Source of the DNA: Acidimicrobiaceae bacterium
GTDB lineage: Bacteria; Actinomycetota; Acidimicrobiia; Acidimicrobiales; RAAP-2
DNA length: 40,674 bases
Direction of reading: 5' to 3'
Assembly: GCA_003161255.1 (NCBI GenBank)
Contig: PMOQ01000026.1
Span: 1-40,674 of the forward strand
The position numbers were made by a program, and so were the translations under genes. Shown piece by piece: positions 15,074 to 22,930 of the stretch; position 1 is the first letter of the stretch, and every line of letters starts with the position of its first letter. The notes under the pieces are model-generated. The model did no database searches and was not told the DNA's origin. It worked only from the letters and a program-made list of their open reading frames with translations.

Positions 15074-16072
15074 TCAGCGCGGCTGAAATGTCCTCGCGAC
15101 GGCACCGGCCGGGCGCGGATCGTCCTCGGATCGCGTCAGATCCCGATCGAACACCCGGTCGACCGAGTTGCCCGCGACGTCTTCGAGGATCGGATTGACG
15201 ACGAGGCGATGGGGACCCGGCGCCCACGGCGTCGCCGGTTGAAAACGCCATGAGCGCTCGCTGTGCCCGATCTCCGGAGAACCTTCGACCCGGCCACCGT
15301 CGGGTCCTTTCACAAACAGGCAACGGCCGAGGAGGCCGAAATCGAGCGGTCGATCGAACCCGACTTGGAGCGGGTCGCCGGTGTGGGCGGGAGCGACCGA
15401 CAGACCCCACCGGTCCGGGTCGACGCGGCCACGCTGGTCGGCCCCGACCTCGTAACGACGCTCATATCGGGTTCGAAGCGGCGTTCCGTGCGCGTCATGG
15501 AAGCCCTGTTCGATGACAAGCGTGAACGCGGTTCCCTCGCGCAGCGGGTAGCTGGCCTCCAGGTGCCCCACGATGCCGCGTTTGATGCGGGCGGGGTCCA
15601 ACAGGACCGTGAGGCGGCGCCGATGTCCGTCCCACAGTTCGTGATCCGTCGCCAGGAGCGCTCCGACCATCTCGTTTCCGGAGCAATCAAAGAGCCCGAC
15701 ATGTTCGGCCGCACATCCCTCACCCATCGGTGCCGAGAACGCGACATAGAACCGGAGGAGGTTGCGGGGCACGGTGTCCCCTGTCGGATGGACATCGACC
15801 ACCTCGGCCGTCGCGGGGAGGTCCGCTCGAGGGCGGACGATGACGGTGGTTGCGACGCCGTCGACGACAACCCCATACGCCGTGCCCTCGACAAACGGGA
15901 ACCGGGGGACGAAGCACACCTCATCGCGGTCATGAAGGAGCTGCCCCGCCATGGGCGGGAGATTCGGGTCGAAGCTGGCGCCGGGGCGGACATGGACCAC
16001 GGACCCCGGAGCCAGGTCACGGAACCGGAGGCATTCCTCGATACCCCAGCGCGACCACGACACCTCGGCCAC
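15074..16072 (-). CDS. Conserved hypothetical with SbsA-like Ig domains
   Basis: A 332-residue beta-rich protein. It contains repeated Ig-like segments of the SbsA type: LRFYVAFSAPMGEG near residues 105-118 and, in the last third, DPLQVGFDRPLDFGLLGR and RLVVNPILEDVAGNSVDR. No signal peptide or membrane segment is seen, unusual for Ig-like proteins. Similar proteins occur in distant phyla without a known role. The start is GTG at 16072, 14 bases after the beta-propeller gene, so the pair is probably an operon. Confidence 0.72.
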   Translation of the reverse strand: MAEVSWSRWGIEECLRFRDLAPGSVVHVRPGASFDPNLPPMAGQLLHDRDEVCFVPRFPFVEGTAYGVVVDGVATTVIVRPRADLPATAEVVDVHPTGDTVPRNLLRFYVAFSAPMGEGCAAEHVGLFDCSGNEMVGALLATDHELWDGHRRRLTVLLDPARIKRGIVGHLEASYPLREGTAFTLVIEQGFHDAHGTPLRTRYERRYEVGADQRGRVDPDRWGLSVAPAHTGDPLQVGFDRPLDFGLLGRCLFVKGPDGGRVEGSPEIGHSERSWRFQPATPWAPGPHRLVVNPILEDVAGNSVDRVFDRDLTRSEDDPRPAGAVARTFQPR

Positions 16073-16086
16073 GGTGACGGGACGGG

Positions 16087-17181
16087 TCAGAGGGAGGCGG
16101 TCTTCAGCGTCCGGAGGTGACGCCTGTCGCCGTCGACCTGGAGCGCCAGCACGTGACCCTCACTGAGGTTGGCCAAGCAGGTGATGCCCTGCAGATCCTC
16201 CGTCTCCCTGGGCACCCCGACCGGTTTTTGGGGCTCGGTGAGCGGCTCCTGGGCGTCGATGTCGCGACAGGCGATCTTCACGAGGCCGTGACGGCTGTTC
16301 GCGACGAGCAGGTGCTCCTCGCCGTCTTGGACGAAGGACACCATGTCGAGCGGCTGGTTCATGGCACCGAGCTCGGCGACGGTGCGACCGACGGTCTTGG
16401 TACCAGGCTTCATGTCCGAGAGCGGGAAGTGCACCACCGGCGTGCAGGTGTAGCTGGCCAGGATGCTCCGACCGCCGTCGTAAGGAACAAAGGTGCGGAT
16501 CGGTGCCGCCGTTTCCCACTTGCCGTGCGATACGTGAAAGATCTCGAGGCTGTTGTCGACGACATCGTCGGTGAACGGGAACGGGATCCGCCGGAGCTTG
16601 GAGGAGAACTCCTCGTTCGAGAGCCCGGCGACCAGGAGCGACCCATCCACATACGCCATGTCCGTGACCGTCGAGGTGCGGATCGGTCGACGAAGGATTC
16701 GGATCGTCCTGCCGCGAATCTCCAAGTCCTCGCCTTCGTCGCCCTGCGGCAACGTGATATCGAGCCGCTCGTCGTCCTCGGCCGGGGCGTCGGCGATCGT
16801 CACGACGGCAACCGGCACCTCGTTGAGCGCAACGTGCGAGACCGAGCCGTCGACGCGGTCGATGCGCACCAGCACCGACTGGCCCGCGTCACCCCGGCCG
16901 CGCTGCACCGACAGGTACACATTGTGCGACGACGGGTGGACGGCCATGTCCCGGACGATGACGTCGGCGGCCTCGCAGCCAAGGAACGAGCCAACGCGCT
17001 CGTCGACGTTCTCAAGGTCGAAGGGCTCCGCCTCGCTCTTCTGACCCGGATCGGCGACGTCGACCGCGAAGACCTTCGCAGCCTCGTTGTCGGCCAGGAA
17101 CAGGATCCCGTCGGGCCCGAACGCGATCGGCCCCGCCGATCCGATCTCTGCGCTACCGATCCTCAATCCGTACTCGCTCAT
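16087..17181 (-). CDS. Hypothetical beta-propeller-like protein
   Basis: A 364-residue protein with repeated strand-turn-strand blades, e.g. GPIAFGPDGILFLADNEAA at the N-terminus, VYLSVQRG near residue 85 and VTDMAYVDGSLLVAGLSNEE in the middle, suggesting a six- or seven-bladed propeller. No signal peptide, so probably cytoplasmic. The ATG at 17181 is chosen because AGGAGG lies five bases upstream; the GTG directly before it is too close. It leads an apparent two-gene operon with the Ig-like protein. I do not recognise a specific family. Confidence 0.7.
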   Translation of the reverse strand: MSEYGLRIGSAEIGSAGPIAFGPDGILFLADNEAAKVFAVDVADPGQKSEAEPFDLENVDERVGSFLGCEAADVIVRDMAVHPSSHNVYLSVQRGRGDAGQSVLVRIDRVDGSVSHVALNEVPVAVVTIADAPAEDDERLDITLPQGDEGEDLEIRGRTIRILRRPIRTSTVTDMAYVDGSLLVAGLSNEEFSSKLRRIPFPFTDDVVDNSLEIFHVSHGKWETAAPIRTFVPYDGGRSILASYTCTPVVHFPLSDMKPGTKTVGRTVAELGAMNQPLDMVSFVQDGEEHLLVANSRHGLVKIACRDIDAQEPLTEPQKPVGVPRETEDLQGITCLANLSEGHVLALQVDGDRRHLRTLKTASL

Positions 17182-17250
17182 CACGACCTCCTCGCGCCGG
17201 GCCGACCGGAACGAACCGATCTTAGGTGAGTCGGATTTCGGCCGGGCGGG

Positions 17251-17727
17251 TCAGGCGGAAGAGCGCAGTTGGCGAAAGATCCAGGCGGCCGGCTCCTGCA
17301 GGGTCACCAGCAACTCCCGGTCGCGCTCATAGGTGAGGAGCCGTGCCGCTTCGCCCAACTCGACCCAGCGCATCTCGTCGACCTCTTCGCTCGAGCGGAA
17401 CTTTCCCCCATCGGGCGTCATCACCCAGTACGCGGCGATCTTCCGGCGGTCCTTTCGGTCCCGGTATTCGGTCGTCCCCACGAACGAGACGATGCGACAG
17501 CGCAGGCCGGTCTCCTCGAGCACCTCGCGCAGAGCGCACTCGGTCAGGGTCTCCTTCGGCTCGACCTTGCCCTTCGGATAGGACCAATCCTCACGGATCG
17601 GGCGATGGACGATGGCGATCTCGACGCGATCCGGCTTCGATCGGCGGATGACCAGGCCCCCTGCGGCCAGGATCAGCTCCGAGGTCCGATCGTCGACCTC
17701 GACGGCGGTGTTCCGCGGTTCGGTCAC
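17251..17727 (-). CDS. Nudix hydrolase (MutT1/diadenosine polyphosphate type)
   Basis: A 158-residue Nudix enzyme hydrolysing nucleoside diphosphates linked to another group. The Nudix box is complete: G53-x5-E59-x7-R67-E68-V-x-E71-E72-x-G74. IVHRPIREDWSYPKGKVEP resembles the MutT1/Ap4A-Ap6A branch, but the C-terminal histidine-phosphatase domain of mycobacterial MutT1 is absent. The start is GTG at 17727. It is divergent from the CYTH-CHAD gene with 133 bases between; both families act on phosphate-rich ligands. Confidence 0.9.
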   Translation of the reverse strand: MTEPRNTAVEVDDRTSELILAAGGLVIRRSKPDRVEIAIVHRPIREDWSYPKGKVEPKETLTECALREVLEETGLRCRIVSFVGTTEYRDRKDRRKIAAYWVMTPDGGKFRSSEEVDEMRWVELGEAARLLTYERDRELLVTLQEPAAWIFRQLRSSA

Positions 17728-17860
17728 GTCAGGACCATACCCATCCGCGGGCGCCGCGGGGTGGCAATTGCGTGCAACTCGGGCGCTTGGCAGGCTCCCG
17801 GAAACCGCCCCCGACGTGCCCGAAAGGGCAGCTCATCCCGCCCGGCGGTAGCCTCGGCGC

Positions 17861-19681
17861 ATGACCATCGGTCCAGGGGATGGCCAGGTCGACGCGATCG
17901 AGATCGAGTGGCAATTCGACGCTCTCGACCTGCGTCCGGCCGGGCGCTGGCTGGCCTCTCTCGCCGCGGGCACAACCTCGATCGCCGCTCTGGGCCCGGT
18001 GACGGCGGTACAGGGGCCGACCATCGTGCAGGAGGACCGTTACCTCGACACCGACGACTGGCGAATCGCCCGGGCGGGTTACGTGCTGCGGGTACGAAAC
18101 GCCAAGAACAAGCACCAGGTCACGCTGAAGGCGCTGGCCGACGAGCCAAGGGGCAACGGATCGGGTCCACGACGCCGACGGGAGGTCAATGAGCCATTCC
18201 TCGGTGGCCCCGGGCGGTGGATCGAAGACGCCGGACCGGTGGGCTGGCGCGTCGCCGCCCTCATCGGGCGGCGGCCCCTCAACCAGGTGCTCGAGGTCCA
18301 GACCCGTCGCCGGCCGTTCGTGCTGCACCTCGGCGGGGAGGACGTCGCCGAGATCGCGCTCGACGAGACCGCCATCGCGATCGATGACCAGAACCCCATG
18401 CGGCTCCTGCGAGTCGAGGTGGAGGTGCAGGCGGCCTGGGTCGAGGTGCTGGCCCCGCTCGTCGAGGACCTCCAGCGGTCGTCGGGGCTCGCTCCCGCCG
18501 CACTGTCCAAGTTCGAAGCCGGAGTGCTCGCCCGCGGCTACGTGATCCCGTCGGCGATCAATCTCGGATCGACGGCCGTCACCCCGGACACCACCATCGG
18601 GGCGCTCGCCGATGCCGTCGTGCGGAGACAACTCGGTGCGATGGTCGCACGCGAGGCCGGCACCCGGCTCGGCGAGGACGCCGAGGAGCTCCACGACATG
18701 CGGGTGGCGACTCGACGGTTGCGCGCGGCGCTCGACGTGTTCGCCGACATCCTCCCGCCCCAGTTCGCCGCCCTTTCGCCCGAGCTGGCATGGCTCACCC
18801 AGGTTCTCGGGACCGTTCGGGACCTCGACGTCCAGCTCGACCGCCTAGACAGCTCGCCGGAGTGGCAGAGCACATGGGCGTCCACCACGGGCGCGACCGC
18901 TCCCGTCGACGAGCTTCGGGCCGTCATGACCCGCGAGCGTGACCGAGCGCGGGCGATCCTGCTCCACGCGCTCGACTCCCCCCGCTACGAACGGCTGGCG
19001 TCGAGCCTGATGGCGCTGGCCCAACAGGGGGCCGGGCAACGGTCGGCGGCCGGCCACCTTCCAGCGACCCGTGTGCTCCCGGGGCTCATCGAACAGCGCC
19101 ACCGGGCGGCGGTCAAGGCATCCCGACGGGCCCGCCGAACCGGTGAAGCGGCCGATTTTCACAAGCTGCGCATTCGCTGCAAGCGACTGCGATACGCACT
19201 CGAGTTCGTCCAGGACGTGTACGGCGAGCCGGCCACGCACTTCATACGCCGTCTCGCCCGACTCCAGGACCTCTTGGGGAGCCTCCAAGACTGCGAGGTG
19301 TCCATGGACCGCCTCCACTCCCTGGCTACTCGCGCGCAACCGCCGCTGTCTCGCGCTTCCGTGTTCCTGATGGGCACCGTTGCCGAGGACTCGCGACGCG
19401 AAGCGGAAGGTTTGCTCGATCGAGCCCGCACCCGGGTCAAGGTGCTCAACGGGGACGAATGGCAGCGCCTCTCCGATGTCCTCGAGCACCTCTGCTTCGA
19501 AGAGGAACCGGGCACCGTCGGCGGCATCCGCATGCCGATCACGCACCGCCCACCCGTCTCGGCCCCCAACGGTTCGTCTCACCTGGGCTCGGTGTCGTTG
19601 GCGCACCCAGCACCGATCGTGACGGCGGGCCCGGATCGACCCGAACCCGCCGACGATCTGCCCACTCCCGGCCCCGCCTGA
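17861..19681 (+). CDS. CYTH-CHAD domain protein
   Basis: A 606-residue protein. The N-terminal CYTH domain (residues about 10-210) has EDRYLDTDDWRIARAGYVLR, VTLKAL and RREVNEP. The CHAD domain (about 250-530) has two His/basic helices, LHDMRVATRRLRAAL near 277 and FHKLRIRCKRLRYAL near 433. CYTH enzymes bind or hydrolyse inorganic triphosphates and CHAD binds polyphosphate, so a polyphosphate-linked role is likely. Odd point: the CYTH signature ExExK reads EIEWQ, lacking the lysine, so the triphosphatase may be altered or inactive. The last 70 residues are Pro-rich and disordered. ATG start; the permease follows after 10 bases. Confidence 0.92.
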   Translation: MTIGPGDGQVDAIEIEWQFDALDLRPAGRWLASLAAGTTSIAALGPVTAVQGPTIVQEDRYLDTDDWRIARAGYVLRVRNAKNKHQVTLKALADEPRGNGSGPRRRREVNEPFLGGPGRWIEDAGPVGWRVAALIGRRPLNQVLEVQTRRRPFVLHLGGEDVAEIALDETAIAIDDQNPMRLLRVEVEVQAAWVEVLAPLVEDLQRSSGLAPAALSKFEAGVLARGYVIPSAINLGSTAVTPDTTIGALADAVVRRQLGAMVAREAGTRLGEDAEELHDMRVATRRLRAALDVFADILPPQFAALSPELAWLTQVLGTVRDLDVQLDRLDSSPEWQSTWASTTGATAPVDELRAVMTRERDRARAILLHALDSPRYERLASSLMALAQQGAGQRSAAGHLPATRVLPGLIEQRHRAAVKASRRARRTGEAADFHKLRIRCKRLRYALEFVQDVYGEPATHFIRRLARLQDLLGSLQDCEVSMDRLHSLATRAQPPLSRASVFLMGTVAEDSRREAEGLLDRARTRVKVLNGDEWQRLSDVLEHLCFEEEPGTVGGIRMPITHRPPVSAPNGSSHLGSVSLAHPAPIVTAGPDRPEPADDLPTPGPA

Positions 19682-19691
19682 CGCCACATCG

Positions 19692-20486
19692 GTGCTCCAC
19701 GGCGGGGCGTTGGCGCTCTTCACAACCGTCCACCTGACCTCCGGACGCGACGCCCTCTTGGTCCTGGCCGGGCTCGGCGCCGGGCTGTTCAACGGCGTTG
19801 CCGGCGGCGGGACGCTGATCTCGTTCCCGGTGCTGCTCGCGCTCGGATACCCGGCCATCGTGGCCAACGTGACCTCGACCGTCGGGATCTGGCCCGGCTA
19901 CCTCGGCGGTGTGGCCGGGTTCCGCAAGGAGATCGCGGACCAGCGCGACCACTTCCGAATGCTGGCGCCGCTCACCATCGTCGGCGCGACGGTCGGCGCG
20001 ATCCTGCTACTGACGACGCCGTCGGCTGCGTTCACCCGGCTGGCGCCGTGGCTCGTGCTCTTCGCGTCGGGGCTCTTCGCGATGGCGCCGTTGCTCCGGC
20101 GGTGGCTGGCCGGCGAACAATCGGCCCTGCGCGCCCGGCCGGTCGCGCTCGGCGTTGGGATGTTCCTCGCCGCGGTCTACGGCGGCTATTTCGGTGCGGC
20201 GATGGGCGTCATCATCCTGGCCGTGCTCGGGCTCACCCTCCCCGACACCCTGGCCCGGGCCAGCGGGATCAGGGCGGTGCTCTCGGTGCTCGCGAACGGG
20301 GTTGCCGCGATCGTGTTCATCATCCACGGGCAACTGCAGTGGCAGGCGGCCGGGATGTTGGCCATCGGGTGCCTGGTCGGCGGCTACCTCGGCGCAACGT
20401 TGGTCCGAAAGCTCCCCGCGGCGGCCCTGCGGGTCATCGTGGTCGCAATCGGCCTCGGCACCGGCATCAGGCTCTTGGTGGGCTGA
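19692..20486 (+). CDS. TauE/SafE family permease
   Basis: A 264-residue membrane protein with about eight hydrophobic segments in two repeats. Family-typical sequences are GLFNGVAGGGTLISFPVLL in the first half and YGGYFGAAMGVIILAVLGL in the second. The family exports or imports sulfite, sulfonates or small organic acids; the substrate here is unknown. The start is GTG at 19692, 10 bases after the CYTH-CHAD stop, so co-transcription is likely. Its stop is one base from that of the convergent pxpBC gene. Confidence 0.92.
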   Translation: MLHGGALALFTTVHLTSGRDALLVLAGLGAGLFNGVAGGGTLISFPVLLALGYPAIVANVTSTVGIWPGYLGGVAGFRKEIADQRDHFRMLAPLTIVGATVGAILLLTTPSAAFTRLAPWLVLFASGLFAMAPLLRRWLAGEQSALRARPVALGVGMFLAAVYGGYFGAAMGVIILAVLGLTLPDTLARASGIRAVLSVLANGVAAIVFIIHGQLQWQAAGMLAIGCLVGGYLGATLVRKLPAAALRVIVVAIGLGTGIRLLVG

Positions 20487-20487
20487 A

Positions 20488-22134
20488 TCAGCCGGCCTGC
20501 ACCGGGTACGGGCCGATCACGGCTCCGTCCACCCATCGGCGAAGTGCGCGCAACGCGGCCCCGGCCTCCTCCGCCGTGACCACCACCAGCTCGACCGTGT
20601 CACCAGGGCGGCACTGACCGAGCTCGCCGAGGTCGGCCGAGATCACGACCGCCCCGACCGGGTATCCGCCGGTGGTCGCGTGGTCCACCATCAGCACGAC
20701 CGGGTTGCCGTCTGGTGGTATCTGGACCGTGCCGACCGTGGTGCCGGCCGAACCGGTGTCGCCTGCCAACGGAGCAATCGGCGGGTCACCGGTCGGTCGG
20801 AGGCGGAGCCCCACCCTGTCGCTCGCTTCGGTGACGTCGAACGGGCGATCCCACAAGCCGGGCCACGCTTCCTCACCATCCACCACCGTTACGCGCAGCT
20901 GCCGGGGGCCGGGAGACCCTGCACGGACCCCTGCCACGAGATGGTCGGCCATCGGCCCGGCGGCCGGCCCGGCCCCGAGTTCATCGCCCGCGACTACCGG
21001 CCCGAAGCCCAGCCCGGTCAGGCGGTCGCTGGAGCGCGATCCGAGAACAGAGGGCGTGGTGAAGCCTCCCCTCACGGCCAGGTACGCCCGCAACCCGTGC
21101 CCGCTCGAGCCGAGCGCCAACCGTTGTCCGAGCGCGACCGGGAAGACCCGACCGGGGGCGATTTCCAGGCCGTCGAGCGTGACCTCGGCGCTCGGGCCCA
21201 CCACCGCGGCGTGGGTCTCGGTCCGGCACAAGAGCGTCGGGCCCGAGACGGTGCACTCGAGAACGGCCGCATCCGGTGGGTTGCCGAGTAGCGCGTTGGC
21301 CAACGCCGCCGACACCGGGTCGGCTGCGCCGGCGCGCGGGACACCCAGATGGGCCACGCCGCGGCGACCGCGATCCTGCGCCGTCGAGAACAGCCCGGGG
21401 TCGATGACCGAGAAGACGGCGTCGGGTGCCCGGAGGAGCGGCCGCTTCACGGGTGCCGCGTCGATCGGTTGGAGATCGTCCGGTGCAACGGCGCGAAGGC
21501 GGACCAGGTCCCCGGGAGCCAACAACGCGTAGGGTGGCGAGTCGGGGTCGAACAGCGCAACGTCGGTCCGGCCGACAAGGTGCCAACCGCCCGGCGTCGC
21601 CTGCGGGTAGACCGCCGCGTGCCCGCCCGCCAGCGCGAGCGACCCGGCCGGGACCGATGTACGCGGCGTGGGTCGGCGTGGCACCCGGCGCAGCCGCCTC
21701 GGCAAGCCGGTCAGGTAGGCAAAGCCGGGCGTGAAGCCCAGCACCGACACGCGTAGCGTCACCCTGAGCAGCGCCCGTTCGACACCCGCCGCGCCCAGTC
21801 CGCTGATCCGCCCCACCTCGTCCAGGTCGGGCCCGTCGAAGCAGGTTGGAAGGACGACCATCTTCGCTGCGGTGCCCTGTGCCGGGCGCACCCTGACCGA
21901 TCGAACCAGGGCGGCGACCCGGTCGAAGTCGGTGAGGCCGGGCTCGTAGATGACGAGCACCGAATCGAACCCGCCCACGACGTCGACGACGCCGTCGATG
22001 CCGGCCCCACGAATGGCCACCCCGAGGGCACCGGCGGCCTCGGCCGATCGCGCGGCAATCGCCAGTGCCGCGTCACCGAACGGCCGGATGTCGTAAGGCG
22101 AGTGCGAACGAGCGATTCCGCGAGCCGACGTCAC
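20488..22134 (-). CDS. Fused 5-oxoprolinase subunits PxpB-PxpC
   Basis: A 548-residue fusion. The N-terminal half (about 1-225) is PxpB (KipI-like), with YDIRPFGDAALAIA, VLGFTPGFAYLTGLP and YPQATPGGWHLVGRT. The C-terminal half (about 240-545) is PxpC (KipA-like, biotin-dependent carboxylase-like fold), with VIDPGLFSTAQDRGRRGVAH, GVPRAGAADPVSAALAN and VDHATTGGYPVGAVV. With PxpA it hydrolyses 5-oxoproline to glutamate using ATP. The start is GTG at 22134, overlapping the pxpA stop as GTGA; longer in-frame starts lie inside pxpA. PxpB and PxpC are separate in E. coli; fusions are known elsewhere. Confidence 0.93.
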   Translation of the reverse strand: MTSARGIARSHSPYDIRPFGDAALAIAARSAEAAGALGVAIRGAGIDGVVDVVGGFDSVLVIYEPGLTDFDRVAALVRSVRVRPAQGTAAKMVVLPTCFDGPDLDEVGRISGLGAAGVERALLRVTLRVSVLGFTPGFAYLTGLPRRLRRVPRRPTPRTSVPAGSLALAGGHAAVYPQATPGGWHLVGRTDVALFDPDSPPYALLAPGDLVRLRAVAPDDLQPIDAAPVKRPLLRAPDAVFSVIDPGLFSTAQDRGRRGVAHLGVPRAGAADPVSAALANALLGNPPDAAVLECTVSGPTLLCRTETHAAVVGPSAEVTLDGLEIAPGRVFPVALGQRLALGSSGHGLRAYLAVRGGFTTPSVLGSRSSDRLTGLGFGPVVAGDELGAGPAAGPMADHLVAGVRAGSPGPRQLRVTVVDGEEAWPGLWDRPFDVTEASDRVGLRLRPTGDPPIAPLAGDTGSAGTTVGTVQIPPDGNPVVLMVDHATTGGYPVGAVVISADLGELGQCRPGDTVELVVVTAEEAGAALRALRRWVDGAVIGPYPVQAG

Positions 22135-22904
22135 CGGGCGACGAACGAACCCACCGTCAACCCGGCGCCCTCGAGCGCCGTGCGAACGACGTGGGCCAGC
22201 CGCGCCGCACCAGGGGTGTCCCCATGGACACACAGGGTCGCCGGCGCGAGCCGGAGCGTGGCGCCGTCGATCGTGTCGACCTCACCTTCGCAGGCGAGCC
22301 GTACCGCCCGCCGGGCCGCTTCGTCGGGATCCGTGATCACGGCTCCCTCGTCGCCTCGCGACGAGAGACTGCCGTCGGCCAGGTAGCCGCGGTCGCAAAA
22401 CGCCTCCTCGGCCACCTTCAAGCCGGAGGAACGAGCCACACCCACCGCCAATGACCCGGCAGGCACCACCAGCCACAGGTCATCGGAGAAGTCCTTCGTT
22501 GCCAGGACAACGGCCTCGGCGCAATCGCTGTCAACCGCCATCCGGTTGTACAGGGCGCCGTGGGCCTTGACCGAGCGGACGCGGCTGCCCGCCCGGCGGG
22601 CGATCCCGTCGAGCGCCCCGATCTGGTACAGCACGTCGGCGCGTATCTGGCGTGGGTCGATCTCCATGGGCCGTCTTCCGAAGCCTTCGCGATCGGGGTA
22701 CGACGGATGTGCTCCTATCTCCACACCGAATCGCACCGCGGCGGCGACCGTCTCGGCCATGATCGTCGCGTCCCCGGAATGGAACCCGCAGGCGATGTGG
22801 ACCGTGGTGACGATCCGCATGATCGCCTCGTCATCGCCGGCCTCCCACGAGTCGAACCGCTCGCCGACGTCGGCGTTGAGGTCCACGGACACCGACGAAA
22901 CCAC
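22131..22904 (-). CDS. pxpA: 5-oxoprolinase subunit PxpA (LamB/YcsF)
   Basis: A 257-residue LamB/YcsF protein. The signature VDLNADVGERFDSW opens it; HIACGFHSGD, EIGAHPSYPDREGFGRR, VKAHGALYN and CVHGDTPGA hold the conserved histidines and acids. It supplies the ring-opening activity of the 5-oxoprolinase with PxpBC, overlapping it by four bases. The start is GTG at 22904; nearby GTG codons (for example 22892) are alternatives. It lies 26 bases after lhr on the same strand. Confidence 0.94.
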   Translation of the reverse strand: MVSSVSVDLNADVGERFDSWEAGDDEAIMRIVTTVHIACGFHSGDATIMAETVAAAVRFGVEIGAHPSYPDREGFGRRPMEIDPRQIRADVLYQIGALDGIARRAGSRVRSVKAHGALYNRMAVDSDCAEAVVLATKDFSDDLWLVVPAGSLAVGVARSSGLKVAEEAFCDRGYLADGSLSSRGDEGAVITDPDEAARRAVRLACEGEVDTIDGATLRLAPATLCVHGDTPGAARLAHVVRTALEGAGLTVGSFVAR

Positions 22905-22930
22905 CGGCCCAGTATCCCAGGGCCCGGCGT

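Noticed and set aside
16117-17229. Plus-strand 370-codon frame opposite the propeller gene
   Set aside because: Arg/Asp/Val-rich shadow; the minus-strand frame has the blade repeats and a ribosome binding site.
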